A DNA stretch of 64,000 bases from Plasmopara viticola (lineage: Eukaryota; Oomycota; Peronosporomycetes; Peronosporales; Peronosporaceae). Positions 1 through 13,400 of the stretch are shown here, piece after piece (positions within the stretch are counted from its first letter, which is position 1; the number at the start of each line of letters is the position of its first letter). The position numbers and the translations under genes are program-made. The notes under the pieces were generated by a model. It was not told where the DNA came from. It saw nothing but the letters and a program-made list of their open reading frames with translations, and did no database searches. The stretch lies in the NCBI GenBank assembly GCA_001695595.3, contig MBPM02000012.1, positions 124,001 through 188,000 on the forward strand, read 5' to 3'.

Positions 1-3000
1 GGAACTCACGGACAGTGCACACGAAAAAATACGAAATTAGCCCACCAATGTTTTCCATCAACGCCTTTTTCCACTTATCTGCTTAAAGGAACGGATCGCC
101 AATTACCAAGTTGATTTGATTTTTCGGTCTTTAATGCCATTTACAATAAATAAAACATTTCGTTTAGCTAACTGGCAAAAATCTTCCGCTACATTGTTAA
201 AGATGGCCGGGTTGAAAAAATGGCTGAATCGTAGTATTATAAAAGAGAACTGCGAAGTTAAACTTGGTAATCGAAGTTCTTATAAACTTTAAGAACCTGC
301 TTTCACGACAAGCATAGAGCACATTTTGTACGAGGTCGCACAGCACCTTCCACAATGGAGGTGTGCAGGACGATGTACAAGCTTTCAGTGTTCAACCGCT
401 CACTGATATAAGTCCCAAGATTATCAAAGTGTGCGATAATTTGCAGTTTAAGAGGGACGTGTGTAGCAGAGTTATTACCATGTCTCCATCGAGCGTATAA
501 TACTTAAGTAAACTAGAAGCTGTTCACTCACTTAGGTAGCAGCTATATATATATATACATGTAATTTCCGAATTAATGAGCTTGCAAACCGGTAAAAACA
601 TTGGTAGGGTGCCGATCGTGAGCCAAAGTTACAATATTGATTTCTCGAAAAACCTTCTTTTACCACAGAAGCTCGACTATATGTAACGTTCCGTTGCAAT
701 GAGACTTGATGTACATTCAATCGGAGAAAGATAGGTGTTATCTATCGCTAATAACTTTTATCTGAAAAGACAGTTTAGTCGTAACAATGTCTGACGGCTG
801 AATCACCGAAGAAAGGTGCTTTTGCCCAAAAAGGCTGTGGTTACGAGTGAGGCTGCACGCAGCAAGTTTGGAAAATGTTGCACGACGGGAAGTCTCTCGG
901 ATGAGGAAGGTCCAGGAAAATGATCCCTCTCCACCGTGGAAAGAAAGGCGAGTCTGTTGCATTCTCTCGCTTGATGGTACACAGAATCCTTTGTCTTCGA
1001 GCAATATTTATTGCTGGCACTTGTGTGGCTATCCGCTGCCAGGGACGCAAAGAGATTTCAGGTCTGTGACAACGCTATCTTGACAACCTTTTCGCCCGTT
1101 GAGACTTAAGTACGTTTTGACATGATATTATCACACCCATCATGCAAAGGCCTCATCAAGAACCAAAACGCACAGAGAAGTCCATAAGATCAAGATCAAT
1201 TCCCGACTTGAGAAAGTCTTGCTAATTATCGAAATAAATTACCAGATGGAAGAAGATAAAGTCAGGAGCAGCAACTCTTGATACATTCCTCGAGTTGGTC
1301 TGAAGTTACTAACGCAGTAGGCAAGATGCTGTGAAACTCTGCCATCTCCGGGTATCGACGCAAAATTGCCATTCCGTGAGTGTTATTTCGTTGTCTGGGA
1401 GAAGTAAGGTCTAGCTAACCGGTGGAGGTCATGGCTCCATAAAGTACGCTTGCCTACTGTGCGCGCTGGAAGCGCTTCTGCAGGTCACTACATGCATAGC
1501 TTTTTCTATGAACGGCATTTAATAAAATATGAGTAGCTGTTTCAGCACAATCTTGTGCCCGCTTTAAGTGTTCTTTTAGCAAGTTATCATATTCCGGTCA
1601 GCATTTAGTCGGCTAATAAAGGTGCGCGTGACAGGATCGATTGAACAAGCAACTGACACGTTTGTAGTCAAAGAAAGGTATTTAGAAAGCACACGGCACT
1701 TAATACCCACGGGAGTAGATTACAAAAAGCGTAATTGTGGTCCTTCCTTATGAAAGCCGATAAAGCACCGACAATCGACAAGGTGCTTATCGAATTTTAT
1801 TTTAAAGAACGCACATGGTCACAAAAACGGATCATGCAAAACGTTCTCGAGGCTTTTACGCATAAAAGGTCGGTCAAGGGATGTCATGACAATTAGGCAA
1901 AATAAAGTCACTACTGTGGTTGGCATGGTAATTAGGGTCGAATATCGCCTCACACGGAAGATGTTTAGCGAATAACCAGTCTTGAGGTCATATAATTGAA
2001 GGGGATAGAGCTCAGAAGGTGCATCTAGAATTTCATGAGTGTGTGTTCTATGTCTGCTTATTTATGGTCAAGACAGGAACAAATCCGTTTGGCGGCTTTA
2101 AGGTTGGGAATGATCAAAGTGAATCGCTTATGACCATATTTATCTAGTTTAGAAGCGCGCGTTGGAATTGTCGAAAATGCAACAACACAAAGTATTTTTG
2201 TCATGCCCAACAAAGCCAGAACAATAACCTGCTAAAGGCTTCTTTTGATGCTATCAAAAGCAGTGGTGTTCTGGCTCTTCCGACCCTCTTCTTTTAATGA
2301 TTGGACAAATGCTTTGCGAGACGTGCATATGCTTGTGCAAATAATTGGCTAGGCTTTTCTTTTTCTTATAGTACAAATAATTGGCTAGACCTTTCTTTTT
2401 TCTTATAGTACTTTTGATAGACGCCGAGACATCTTTAACGTTGTCATGCCTTGTTTGAGCCCAATGACTGCTTATAAACCAGCTGCAAGTTCCAATTTTC
2501 TTTGCCGCAAAGGCCCATTTGTCAATTTTGGCATCAAATATATTCGATTTGTGACCTCAAAAGCTTGCGTTGGGGGTTTTAAATTTTCGCACAGTTTGCT
2601 TTCAATCAGAGCAGCTATACACAAAAATATTGTCAAAGTTTAGCTGGGTGATAGTCAGAAATGGCAAAAACAAGACTGGGCGGTATAACATCGATGTGCG
2701 TTTGATAGCTCTTTCGATATCGTTATCCATTCACACAGAGTAATTTATAGTACATCAACCGAATAGCTGACACCCTTATTCGTATTTGATCGTATTAATA
2801 TACAAATTCTATTGCACTGTACAATGAGCATCAAGACGTACTGCTAACCAGCACTACCTTTATGTTTGTGCAGGTATAGATGCACTGCTTAGGTCATTGT
2901 AAACTTAAGCTAGTCGCCACGCTTTACTTGATCTTCGAACGCAGATTCGAAGCCTAGTTTGAAGGTTTTGACTCTTGCCTTCTTGGCTAAGGTGGCATCA

Positions 3001-6000
3001 TTGAAGTCCCGCTGTACTTGAGGAGCTTGTAGTACACTACATCATACAACAATTTCGTGCTTGTTTCCTTTTTTATTTGTAATCAATGGCACACATTTTA
3101 ACATCACACTTAAGTATTTCGTCAACGAAGACACACCGAACCTTCCAAAATTATCTGAGCCAAGGCGCAGCGCAAGCGCTGGCTTAAATTGTCTACGGCT
3201 TAGAAAGAGAATTTTGATGTATTTTCAAGTAATAGAAAGCATCCTTTTAGATACTTCCGGCTTTTATAAGCCAAAAGATAAGAAAGTTCAGAAACTCTTT
3301 TACCTTTAGCAGTGTATTTCAGTATCTTTGCACATTTGTCGACGGCTTCAAGTAGAGCGCACTTGGCGTGAGTTGAGCATTAATGATCCTGAAGAGTTTT
3401 GAGATCGCTTTGGGTTGTATGTGATACCTAATGATTGAGATTGTAATAGATTTTCATTTTCTACAAGTGGAGCAGTTCTACGCACTCTTCGGGTCCGTTT
3501 GTGGTTCTGTGTTACCCATCGTGTCTTTCGGGCCTTTAAACTTTGCTTGCAAGATTCGATCTCCCGCACTTGATGTCTCTGTGTTTCTTACCTGATAGAC
3601 TATGCTATCCGGAACCAGAAAGCTTTCTTTAGTATCTTCTCTTGTCGGAGCTAATAGCAGAGCTTGGAGCCCGCAAAGAAATGCTTTTTTAGAGGAGACG
3701 TACGCACAACAAGGGTGGGAACATAACTGAATAAATCCGTTACTAGTAACATTGAGCACCTAGTACGTATGGGTTTGTCCCCGCGATTCATTAAGGGCTT
3801 CGATTACTTAAGCTGCGGCATGCCCAGGATCAAGCTGTACTTGTCCATGTCAAGGACAAGAAATGGCACCGAGTTGACTAGACTTTTCATTTTTTCAGCT
3901 GGGTCAACTTTGGCCCTAGACACGTCCATAGCCGTCTCGCGAGACAAGTAAATTAAAGCTGAATTGTTTTTTTTGCTCCCTCCCAGAGCATCCGTTAATT
4001 CGTTTTGGCTAGCCGTAAATTATCGCCTGCGTCAGAAAAATCGTCAAACGTTAAAATTTACCGAAACTCAACAGCTTCTTATCCTCGAGTTGTTGTACAT
4101 TTAAACAGAAGTATAATGCATTTGGTCTTTTTTCTAGCTGACGAGCTCTGAAGGCTAAAATTTCCTATGGTGTGTTGGAGAGCGGACTCAGTAGACCACG
4201 CTGTCTCCACGAGGTACATTTGCTGGGGACTTTAAAGACAAAGAGCCATTTGCACGAGGCAAACCGGTGAGGCAAATCTATCCGTAGCTGTACATCTCAT
4301 TAATAGCACATATATCATCGTCGCAGCCTAAGCAGTTTTAAGTAGAGTCCGAAGTGGATCTAGCCTTAACGTGTCCGTCAGCACAGTCACCTTGAACTGC
4401 TCGCAGATGGTGCTCCAATGATGAAGTTTATCTCCTAAAAGCCCTTCATAAATATCTTCATCTCATGAGCATGTACACGGAGCTCAAGCCTCACTCTTTG
4501 CTATCTTGAAAGCGCGAACGATTCTAAAAGTTGAAGTTCTTTGAAAGAAGCACTACTCCTACCCATTCCGTGCTGTGCTTCAGGACACGGAACACTCCGA
4601 TAAATTTGTTGCACGGAAGACCAGCTTCTAGTCCGGGTCCCCAGGTATGAGAGAGTGAACGCTACGCGCGCCTGTTTATCTGTAATCAAGGACGCATCAG
4701 TAGCCAGCATTACCACCCGTATACGAATGGAGAAGTGCTTGTTCTATGTTGAGAGCTGAAGCTTCATCCATTCAGAACCCATATCAGATGCTGCTGTCGA
4801 AGCTAAATGAGCCTGTACTGACACCATTTCATAAAACTCGAGCGCATGTTGCGCCCAAGCTGTTTGATAGTAGAATCGGTCGCGATTTCAGCCGCCTCCA
4901 AAGTCTCCGCGCAGTGCGAACTGCTAATTTGACGGATACTAAAAGGTGCTTCTTATCATCCCAAATATAAATCGTATTTGACCGACCCGTTTGGGCGTAA
5001 ATTTGACTAAAGATGAAAATAAATTTGACTGAATCACACAGTATCTTGCACTGAGGAGGCGTACAGAAAGATATTTAAGTCTCCAGTGAACGATATCCTT
5101 GGTCGTCAGGGGATCGTTATGTGCAATAGATGCAGTTTTAAGACCAATATAAATATTTGGTCTGATCAGTATGCGCACTATCTTTGACTTCGCAATCCAG
5201 GCAAAAAATGTATTTATTTCAGCATCCTTTTCCCGCCTAAAAGAAAATGAACCACCTTACACACATCAAAATGGTGGTGCCCCTATCATCGTGATCATCG
5301 CCGGTTGTGGCATGCATGACATACAGCAAGCGCTGTTTACGACGAGAGCTGCGCAGTGTATTTTGTGTGCATGTTCAGGACTTCACTTATAATGCCTTGT
5401 CCTATGCCTGACGCGGTATGTATTGCTTCTCAGCGATTGTTGCTGAATAGATATAGTGCATCTACTGTGCCTTACTCTCGGTGGCTTAGCTGAAATCCAA
5501 TCCGATTTCTCGACATGCGGCAAATGCTGTCTTTTATGAGCATGCTTAGTGGTTTGCATGCCACTCCGCGATCCCCCGAAAGCATCGCTCCAGACTCTTA
5601 GAGTGCATCTCCGACACACTAATGCCCAGACCATTTACTTTTTTGTTTGGTGTCCGTGACATAGCTCTTCTTAAGTAGAGGTGAACTGACGACTCATAAA
5701 GCTCCATTAAATGCAAAGCGGGTGAATTTTAAGTTTTTACGTTCAAAGCTCGTGACGTTCCAGCCACGCCTTGAAATAAATTTGCATCAAGTCAAATATC
5801 ATCAACTCTACTCAACTGGGAGCCCAGGTCCGGTAGCTCTTGTTTTTGCTGCTTAGTGAGCATTGACATGTCACTGTTCGAAATATAGCCAAATTTCTTC
5901 GATGATTGAGTGTCGAGTGTCGAGTGTAATACTCTTGAGCTGATGACGATCGCTCATGGCTTGATTAACGGTTTCTCTACTGGTAGCAGTCCGGGCTTTT

Positions 6001-7461
6001 ACTAATGGTCCACGGACTTCTTTGAGCTAAGTCTTATCGACCTTTATCGTTTCCTTATGGCCCGGTGTATCTAATAGGCTGCCTCACCTCTGTTATCAAC
6101 AGGCGATTCCAAGTGATTGTTAGTAACGTCTTAAAACACTTAAGCAGTCATCAGAACGCGGATCTCATGCGGTAGGTATAGTTAAACGGCAAAAAATATT
6201 AATTCGAGCTTATCTTAGGCGCCATCATACGAAAAACATTGTAAGGCAAAGAATACATTCACAATTTTTTGCGCCTACTTTGCTTGCTTGAAAGGAATCG
6301 GGAATGCTAACGGAGCTTAGTTTTCCACAGAATATACGTTTTTTTGCGAACGCCATACACATGTGACAATAATTGCAATGTTGGTCATCCAAATCTCGTG
6401 TATCTAAGAAAGAAGGCTCTGCTTTTTTTCTAAAGATATAATTTTCTACGAGCAGTGTATATTGTGCATTCGACCAGATGCGGATAAGGTGGTTCTGTTT
6501 ACTTTGGAGCCTTCCCAAAACTTCGGGCAGATATTTTAGATTAGCCTACAAGTGCTACCAGCTTTGAAAGAGTCGTACAGGACGTTGCACAAAGGAGGCA
6601 CGTACGATCTCCCCTTTCACTATCCCGGTGTACTATATAATACACATCAAAGTCTAATTTATTTTTATCTAATATTTATTATATCCATACTGGGTAAGCG
6701 ACTTTTGCAAAATTGGGAAATGCTAGCGCTTTACACAAAAGTTCTAAATACCGGTGATATACTGCATCACTGACATATGGATCCTATAGTTTATGGCGCT
6801 TTTTTAATTTGAAATCCATTAGTAGAATTGTAATGCCCACATGGCGTTTCTGTCCACGAAAAATGCGCGTTTAAAGTAAACAACGCAAATATGATATGTG
6901 ACTGTTATTATCAGTATTCGGATGCCAAGAGAACGACAGCGTCATCTAGAATGGCAGACCGGACAGTTCAATTGGTGGGTACAACAAAATACTACTTGTA
7001 CAGGTAATATATTTTACGCTTACAACATGAAGTCTGCGCCATGGTCTGATCAGTATGCAGTCTCTACCTCCAGCTACTCTAGCGATCAAGCCAGCGCATA
7101 GACTTGTGATATGTGGCAGCTGGACAAGCAACAAGACTGGATTTGAGACTGGTAGAAAAGCAACGTCGATCAAGAATTGCCATTGTCGTCATCTTTTGTT
7201 CAGCCGCGTGTATATTGAGTGTTTAGGTTGATTTGCGCACTTCTGGTGACATCATGGATTGGCTCAGCATTTCGTTATGTTTCAATTGCTCATTCGAATC
7301 GGATTTATTCGGTAGACGAAATACCAACCCGCACGTTGTTCGAGCACCGGTAATCAAACGATGCTGTCGATAACACGACCGGTAAGATTATACACTTGAA
7401 AAACAGGCTTTCAAAAAGCGGGCACAAACTTCAGACTGTCAAAATTGTTCTTCCAATAACT
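1..7461. other. Gene-free region, no assignable coding sequence
   Basis: No ORF here exceeds about 100 codons and none shows a motif I recognise. The longest candidates (minus 6225-6518, 97 codons with several cysteines; minus 3478-3759, 93 codons) have no supporting feature and overlap other open frames. A short direct tandem repeat lies at 2338-2410 and is listed separately. A short AT dinucleotide run lies at about 545-556. The DNA resembles the decayed intergenic sequence seen elsewhere in the window, probably old transposon debris, but that is inference. Confidence 0.6.
2338..2410. repeat. Direct tandem repeat, two units of 36 and 37 bp
   Basis: Unit 1 (2338-2373) and unit 2 (2374-2410) both begin CAAATAATTGGCTAG and end CTTATAGTA. 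They differ at two bases near the middle and by one T in a T-run. The arrangement is a simple head-to-tail duplication in non-coding DNA. Confidence 0.9.
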
Positions 7462-9645
7462 TTACTTTACAATGCCCATTTTCCTTGCCTCTTGTGCAAG
7501 AATTGTTTGCAAAGTCTGTAATGCCTCCGCTGCAGTCGGCCGCTCTGTCGGGTCGATCGCAGTACACGCAATCCCCAGCTGCACCATTTTTTTCAAGGCA
7601 CCTGGCGAAAATTCCACGCGTAATTTTCCCATCGCCACTAATTGTAAAATGGCGGTATCGGGCATTTTGCGTCCAAGAGGACTCTTATCCTTTGCGTGAG
7701 CATACGGGTTCTGTTGTGAGTCTAACTCCGATAGTACGACACCAAACGAAAACATATCCGCCTTATCGTCATATCGTTCGCCCATCATGACTTCTGGCGC
7801 AATCCATAGCGACGTGCCAACTCCTGCCGTCATTGTCACGTCTATTCGTTCCCTTGAAGCGCCAAAGTCCGCTAGTTTGGCGTCTTGGCTCTCACTCAGC
7901 AAGATATTTCGCGACTTTAAGTCACGGTGAATTACACAAGGAGTTAGAGCATGCAAGTAAGCGAGTGCATGGGCCACGTGCGTGGCAATCTTGATTTTTG
8001 TATAGTCAAAGCCCACGGGATTGGCATTGTCTGCACGGTCACTCAACCATGCACGCAAGTCGCCTCCCGCCATAAACTCACTCACTACACACAAATCCAT
8101 TAAATTGTTCCACGAGACTCCCACATACTCAACAACACGCGGATGGTTCATGATTGTCATCATCTTGACTTCAGTAAGGAATTCGGTCACGTGGCGCGTA
8201 CTCTTTCGCGTCTCGGGAAATAGCATTTTTACGGCCACGGCTTTTCCTTCGTACGTGCCCCTGTAGACTTCTCCATAACCACCGCGACCAATCAAATCCT
8301 CGACCATCACCTTATTTCGTGGGATACGAGACGACAAGATAGCGTCGTCCTCGCAGACGCTATCGGCGGTAACCGGTCCACGCAGTGCATGCGCGTGATT
8401 GGGTTCAGGTCTCATTCTATCAGTTTGTTCCGAATCGCTTGGGTTACGTTGGCTACAAAGGTCAAACTTATACTTCCAGTCACTTTGAACGGGACGGTCA
8501 CTCGGCGCGAGATCCCGATCATTCATCATCACGTTGTTACTGCGTATTCCATCTTCATTTTTACAAGCGTCAGAAAGGTGAGGGTCACTGTAATTTCGGT
8601 CATCACTTAAATCCTCACGCTGTAATCGCTTGCCTCGTGTCGATGTTGTGCAAAAGTCGTTTGTATGTAAATATCCAGCACCAAATTTTTCATTCGGGAG
8701 CCTTCGCAGTCCATTACCTCGTGCATTGCGCTCGTCCTTCCATTGGACTGGCGTTGGCTCACATTTGCGCTCATTCCGCAGCGCTTGTCCAGAATGCGAG
8801 CTTTTTCGGTCAAACTTTGGGGATAGGTCGGGCGCATACCGCTCTTCATTCTCGTGCTTGCCACTAACAGCTAACGAGACGTCGGGCGTGTGCGCTCGAT
8901 TGCAACTGCTGCTCTTATGTTTTTTTTGCTTTGAGCAACGCATTCTCCAATAAATAAACATGACGGGTATGATCACAATTCCCAAACACATGACGATGAT
9001 ACCAAACAATGCACTCGTGCTCATACTCGACTCGTGCGACAACGTTGTCGTTGGTGTGGTTACATTAGAGCCACTACCACTCGTGCTTTCAGTGACAATT
9101 CCCGTGTGATCAGACGTGTAGAATTTGTTGTACCCCTTATAGCAACTGTGGTCTTGAATAATCGATGTGTTGAGGTCGAAAACCTGTGTCTTTGTCGCAC
9201 ACGCCGAGTCATTATAAATGGTCATATACGCCGATCCGTCCTGAAAGAGCGTCGCAATTTCACTGCGTTGACCTACGTACGAAGCGAGTTGACATGTACC
9301 AGCGGCGAGAAACACATTCGACCGTACGTATGACTCGCACCCTTTCTCCTGAAATCCGTCAATCATGAGGTACTTGGCTCCGCTAAATAGCTGCGATATG
9401 TACGTAAATCGGTCGGTGGTGCACCGTTGCGCGTAATAGTAGGACGAATTAGTGATTTCAATGGCGTCGCATGTGCCACTCGGTGTACACGTCGTGTTGA
9501 CTACCTCTAGAGTCACAACCAAGGGAATCGATTCGCAGTTGGCGTCCGAGTATATCTCGATCGTCGAGTAATCCGCTAGTACCAACAATCCCCTGCTAGA
9601 TGCTCTGAGGAGGGCAAGCGCCACGATCCAAGACACACGTTGCAT
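7462..9645 (-). CDS. TKL-family receptor-like protein kinase with signal peptide and single membrane span
   Basis: This 727-residue protein reads without interruption from an ATG at 9645. Residues 1-24 form a hydrophobic signal peptide. The ectodomain (25-210) has eight cysteines (37, 53, 59, 75, 103, 118, 149, 168), sequons at N50, N66, N159 and N194, and a Ser/Thr-rich stalk near 185-210. Residues 212-233 form a strongly hydrophobic span ending in basic residues. A hydrophilic linker (about 235-440) leads to the kinase domain (about 445-720): glycine loop GRGGYGEV (453-460), K473, E492, HRDLKSRN (573-580, catalytic D575), DFG (593-595) and APE (616-618). All catalytic residues are present, so an active Ser/Thr kinase is expected. 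HRDLKSRN and the DFGASRE activation segment fit the TKL group. It is probably a cell-surface receptor relaying an unknown ligand; I recognise no ectodomain family. The second TKL kinase at 27062 has a very similar kinase domain. Confidence 0.94.
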   Translation of the reverse strand: MQRVSWIVALALLRASSRGLLVLADYSTIEIYSDANCESIPLVVTLEVVNTTCTPSGTCDAIEITNSSYYYAQRCTTDRFTYISQLFSGAKYLMIDGFQEKGCESYVRSNVFLAAGTCQLASYVGQRSEIATLFQDGSAYMTIYNDSACATKTQVFDLNTSIIQDHSCYKGYNKFYTSDHTGIVTESTSGSGSNVTTPTTTLSHESSMSTSALFGIIVMCLGIVIIPVMFIYWRMRCSKQKKHKSSSCNRAHTPDVSLAVSGKHENEERYAPDLSPKFDRKSSHSGQALRNERKCEPTPVQWKDERNARGNGLRRLPNEKFGAGYLHTNDFCTTSTRGKRLQREDLSDDRNYSDPHLSDACKNEDGIRSNNVMMNDRDLAPSDRPVQSDWKYKFDLCSQRNPSDSEQTDRMRPEPNHAHALRGPVTADSVCEDDAILSSRIPRNKVMVEDLIGRGGYGEVYRGTYEGKAVAVKMLFPETRKSTRHVTEFLTEVKMMTIMNHPRVVEYVGVSWNNLMDLCVVSEFMAGGDLRAWLSDRADNANPVGFDYTKIKIATHVAHALAYLHALTPCVIHRDLKSRNILLSESQDAKLADFGASRERIDVTMTAGVGTSLWIAPEVMMGERYDDKADMFSFGVVLSELDSQQNPYAHAKDKSPLGRKMPDTAILQLVAMGKLRVEFSPGALKKMVQLGIACTAIDPTERPTAAEALQTLQTILAQEARKMGIVK

Positions 9646-12375
9646 GGGGGAGTCGACACTCTATTCGTGCCTTTCAATGGAAAGGTTCTACGAAACGAGA
9701 CTGACGCAGTCAATTTGGCCTTACTTACAAGGACTGGCGGGACCTTATTTGATCATAGTCCTCCCCTTCTATTACACCATCTGAGCGCTTGAGCCTATCC
9801 ACCTTTGGACGAGTCAGAGTCCAGGTGCCCCATCTGGGCAAAGATGTGCTTGTTATCCATGTACAGTATTACTCCAGTTAAACAAATTTCATTACACTTT
9901 CATATAGTATTACTTTAGTGTAGAAGTTTTCAAGAGTGTATATATTAAACGACTTTGGCGAAGGCAAAGGCGAACTTGGTAGTAACGATATGGCGTAGTA
10001 TTACTTATTATCCGCGTAAAACGATGCTACTTCGACTCACATTATACCTGCACATGGACGTGTCCATCGTCATCTTGTTTAAACACTGAATATTCGAAGT
10101 TTAGATCAAGAATTCAGGGCTTGTACGAGTCACAATTCATCCACGTCACCGTAAGTCGGATCTGTCGTGCGAAGACTGGTGTAGCACGTGTGGAAGCTGG
10201 CTGAGAAGAAACTGAGTTAATCCGTATCGTTTAAGGCGCGCACTGTATAGCTCGTAAATTCAACACTAATGTATGAGCAGGTTACATTCCTGTTTAAAAG
10301 CAAGGATAGCTCCACCTTTACAGTAGGTGTAATTGCATAAAGTGTACAAGTTACAAACGCCCGGTAAATTGTCGTGCGACTGACATACCGGTTTATTGAG
10401 CTTCTGATACCGGTAGCTGCTCAAAAGTTTGCGCTGGAATAATTCCGGTGCCTTTTCAAATCGATAAAGTGATGTCAAGCGGCTGCAGCGCGAAGTGCGA
10501 AATGCTGATTTTGAGCCATCTCGCACTTGGTACAAAAGAAAACGCGATTTTTCAAGATGCATCAGCGAGCACTTATCCTCAGGAAAGAATGTGAAGATCC
10601 CTTAGACTACCGATAGCATAAAGGCATCGGGTCTAGTATGCACGAGCATGTCGTATACGAAGCTAGACTGAGCAGCTTTTTACAGGTCGCTCTACAGTCG
10701 TATGGCCACGATACTCTGCAGTTTGAGCGCTACTAAGAGGGCCCTCTTCTCCTCCGCCCTTTCGATAAATAAGGGTTTAAGCATTAAATTTTTAAATCTC
10801 ATGCTTTTTGCACGCTTGTAGATGCAGCTGAGAGAACACTACAACGTAAAGGTTGCCAACGGAAGTGATTACAGCGACGTTGGCACAATTTATCTGATTT
10901 TGCTCACGCACACCAAAAGTAAATAGTGTCAGCTACTAGTCGTCTTTCGAGCTCTGTCTATCTTCTATGTAATCACTAGTCGAGCGCGCCGGCTCTCTTG
11001 GCAGGTACATCTTAGTGTACTAATCGCAACGCTAGCTAAGCCCGAAATACTACTACTGTGCTATTTAAAGGCTACCATCGGAGGAGCGTTTTTTTCTCAA
11101 TCGAGGGCATTGCAAGATATGATAGCTTAAAAGTTTGAGTCGCGCTACATTCTCCAAGTAAGCCTGAGACGGCCTATTGACGAAGTAAAGCAGGCTGATT
11201 TTTAGTTAGTGTTGAGCCGCTGTTGTAGATTTGATCGCGTATTTGTCGCTGCTAGACGGATGCCAAATGGAAGAAGGGCAAGCTTTTGAGAAAGGGCAAT
11301 AAATGCCATTTTGGCTATGCGGTATACGTCAAATATTTTCTTAGCAATCACTTCAGTCTTGCATCCTCGATCTTCCGTGCACTTAATTCGTAAAATAAAA
11401 TCTAAGAATAATACTCTTATACTGTGGTAGACTATTATCACACGTAATACAAATTCGTATGTAATATAAAACTGTCCTTATAAACTGACAAAAAATTGTG
11501 ACCGTTTCCAGATTGGATCTCAGAAGTGTGGTCAAAGCACGACAATTTCTGTCAATGCTCTGTCAATAAGTTGCTATTTTGCGATCACGCACGTAGTCGC
11601 AAAATACTAACCCTTACGAAGTTGATATTTTTGAATTAGGGCGACTCCCAACCCAGGCAACTATCCAGCAGCTCCGAGATTTTTGAGCGCAAACTCTTCA
11701 CCTGACTAAAGCATCTAGACCTTCGGTCAAAGTTTGTGCGATCATTTTGATAGTATAGTAGTAACACAGCCGCGGTCAAAGTTTCTTGGGAAGTCTATTG
11801 TCGACTGAGGCTGGGGCTTTGGGCGACGAGAACAACGAAGTCGGAGAAGGAGGAGTATTGCTTGCTCAGAGCAAATTGAAAAGCGGTATCACGTTAAGGA
11901 CTCTTACTAATTTTTGACTTGCTACGGCCTAGCCATGGTGGCTCTTAGCCTTCTACTTCGATCATCCTAACGCCTTTCATTCTCCTATGCTCCATTTAGA
12001 TTTCTACACATCGTAAGTATTCTCAATTAATAAGGTCTCTTGACACCTACTGATGACGTGATTTTGCAACCACAAAACTTTGCGAATTGGGCCAATAAAT
12101 GTGTTTTTTTTTAACAATGTAATCCATAACGTGGTTATCGCTGCCTGCAAACATGCCGGTGTCGACAGTCACCTCACATGATCTCCCATCAAAAAGATGT
12201 CTTTTAATAATGATGACCTCCGTCTTATTGAATTTTCAATAGAGTCGATGTGTTCGGATATCAACTTTACATTTTTGCGGGCTCCCACGTGGCATTTATC
12301 TTGGTGTCGCCACGCGACTATATTCTGAACTGCGATTCCCGTGCACTTACGGCTTTCAACAACAGCTTCATCGAA
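9646..12375. other. Intergenic region, nothing recognised
   Basis: The first 100 bp or so are the upstream region of the minus-strand kinase gene and should hold its promoter; I see no certain core element. The rest has only short ORFs (minus 10266-10562, 98 codons; minus 11202-11441, 79 codons) without recognisable motifs. Confidence 0.55.
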
Positions 12376-13400
12376 TTATTCCTCGAAACAATCGACCATC
12401 AAGACTTTATTCACCTTTCGCTGACGCTTGCGGTCCTTGATATTCAGCTTCAACACTGAAATGTAAAGCACTAGATGCACTTTCAGCCCATATAAAATTC
12501 CCAAGTCATTAAAATCTCGCAAAATATTTTTCACGATCGAAAATGGACCGATATATTGGCGCGGGTTTCTTTTCCTGAGCAAATTTTTGTGACGGACATC
12601 CAAATTCTTGTCGTCCAACCGCATCACGCCTTTGACTTCAAAGTCTTAGACACGTTTTATCTTGTTATTATAGTACTTCAAGCGCTCTTGTGATTCGCAA
12701 ACCCGGTCTTATACGACCTTGAGAAAAGTAATTTGACAGAGAGAAAAATTTTGTTGACTTTTCAAGCCTGTAAAATTTTTAAAACTGATGCCACATCATC
12801 AAACATGTCAGAAACATATTTATAGTACGCAATTAAAGGTGACACACCAATTGTAGAGCGTACTCGTCGATTATTTACCATCCTAGTTGAATGCAGAAAG
12901 TCATCCCAACCTTTTTGTATTATAATGACGACACCTAGGAGTCAATCTATAATTAAATGGACAGTTCTTTCCATTCGTCCAACCTTTGTGGTCTAACGGC
13001 TGCGCAAAATTTTGCTACGCTTCTACAGCACGCACAATTGCTTGCCAAAGCTTAAAAGTAAACTTTTTGGTGTCTCGGTCGGACACATTAGTCTTTAGTA
13101 TGCCATGCTCCTTCATATAATTCTTTACAAAGACCTTTGCAATTTTTGTGGTATAGCCCGTTGTTTTCGTAGCGATGAATTAAGCGGTCAACAATTATCA
13201 TAACGGCATTGAAAAAGTTAAGGTCTCTGAGTTGATATCGATTCATCAGCATTTTGTAACACCCATAGACATAAACCTACTGGCGGTTTAGTTTGCCTTG
13301 CTTTGTTGCGCTGACACACGCAGGCGTTGACCTGGCGCTGAATGTACTTTGTCATATTCGGCCAGCAGTGCTTTTGGTCACGACCATTAAGGTTTTGTAA
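12376..13400 (-). mobile_element. Ty3/gypsy integrase remnant
   Basis: Read on the minus strand from high to low coordinates, this stretch translates in pieces to the hallmarks of a gypsy integrase. Near 13260-13375 there is a zinc-binding segment with HCWPNMTKYIQRQ followed by CQRNKARQTKPP. The catalytic core follows near 13060-13230, with VDRLIHRYENNG and then HGILKTNVSDRD. Further on, VNNRRVRSTIGVSPL matches the usual position after the core. The C-terminal part at 12376-12627 contains PRQYIGPFSIVK and LVLYISVLKLN, the typical gypsy C-terminal integrase fold. Several frameshifts and stops separate these pieces, so the copy is dead. No LTR was found. Confidence 0.85.

Noticed and set aside
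8385..8867. A 160-codon plus-strand ORF inside the first kinase gene
   Set aside because: It lies antisense to the long, motif-complete kinase ORF and has no recognisable feature of its own.
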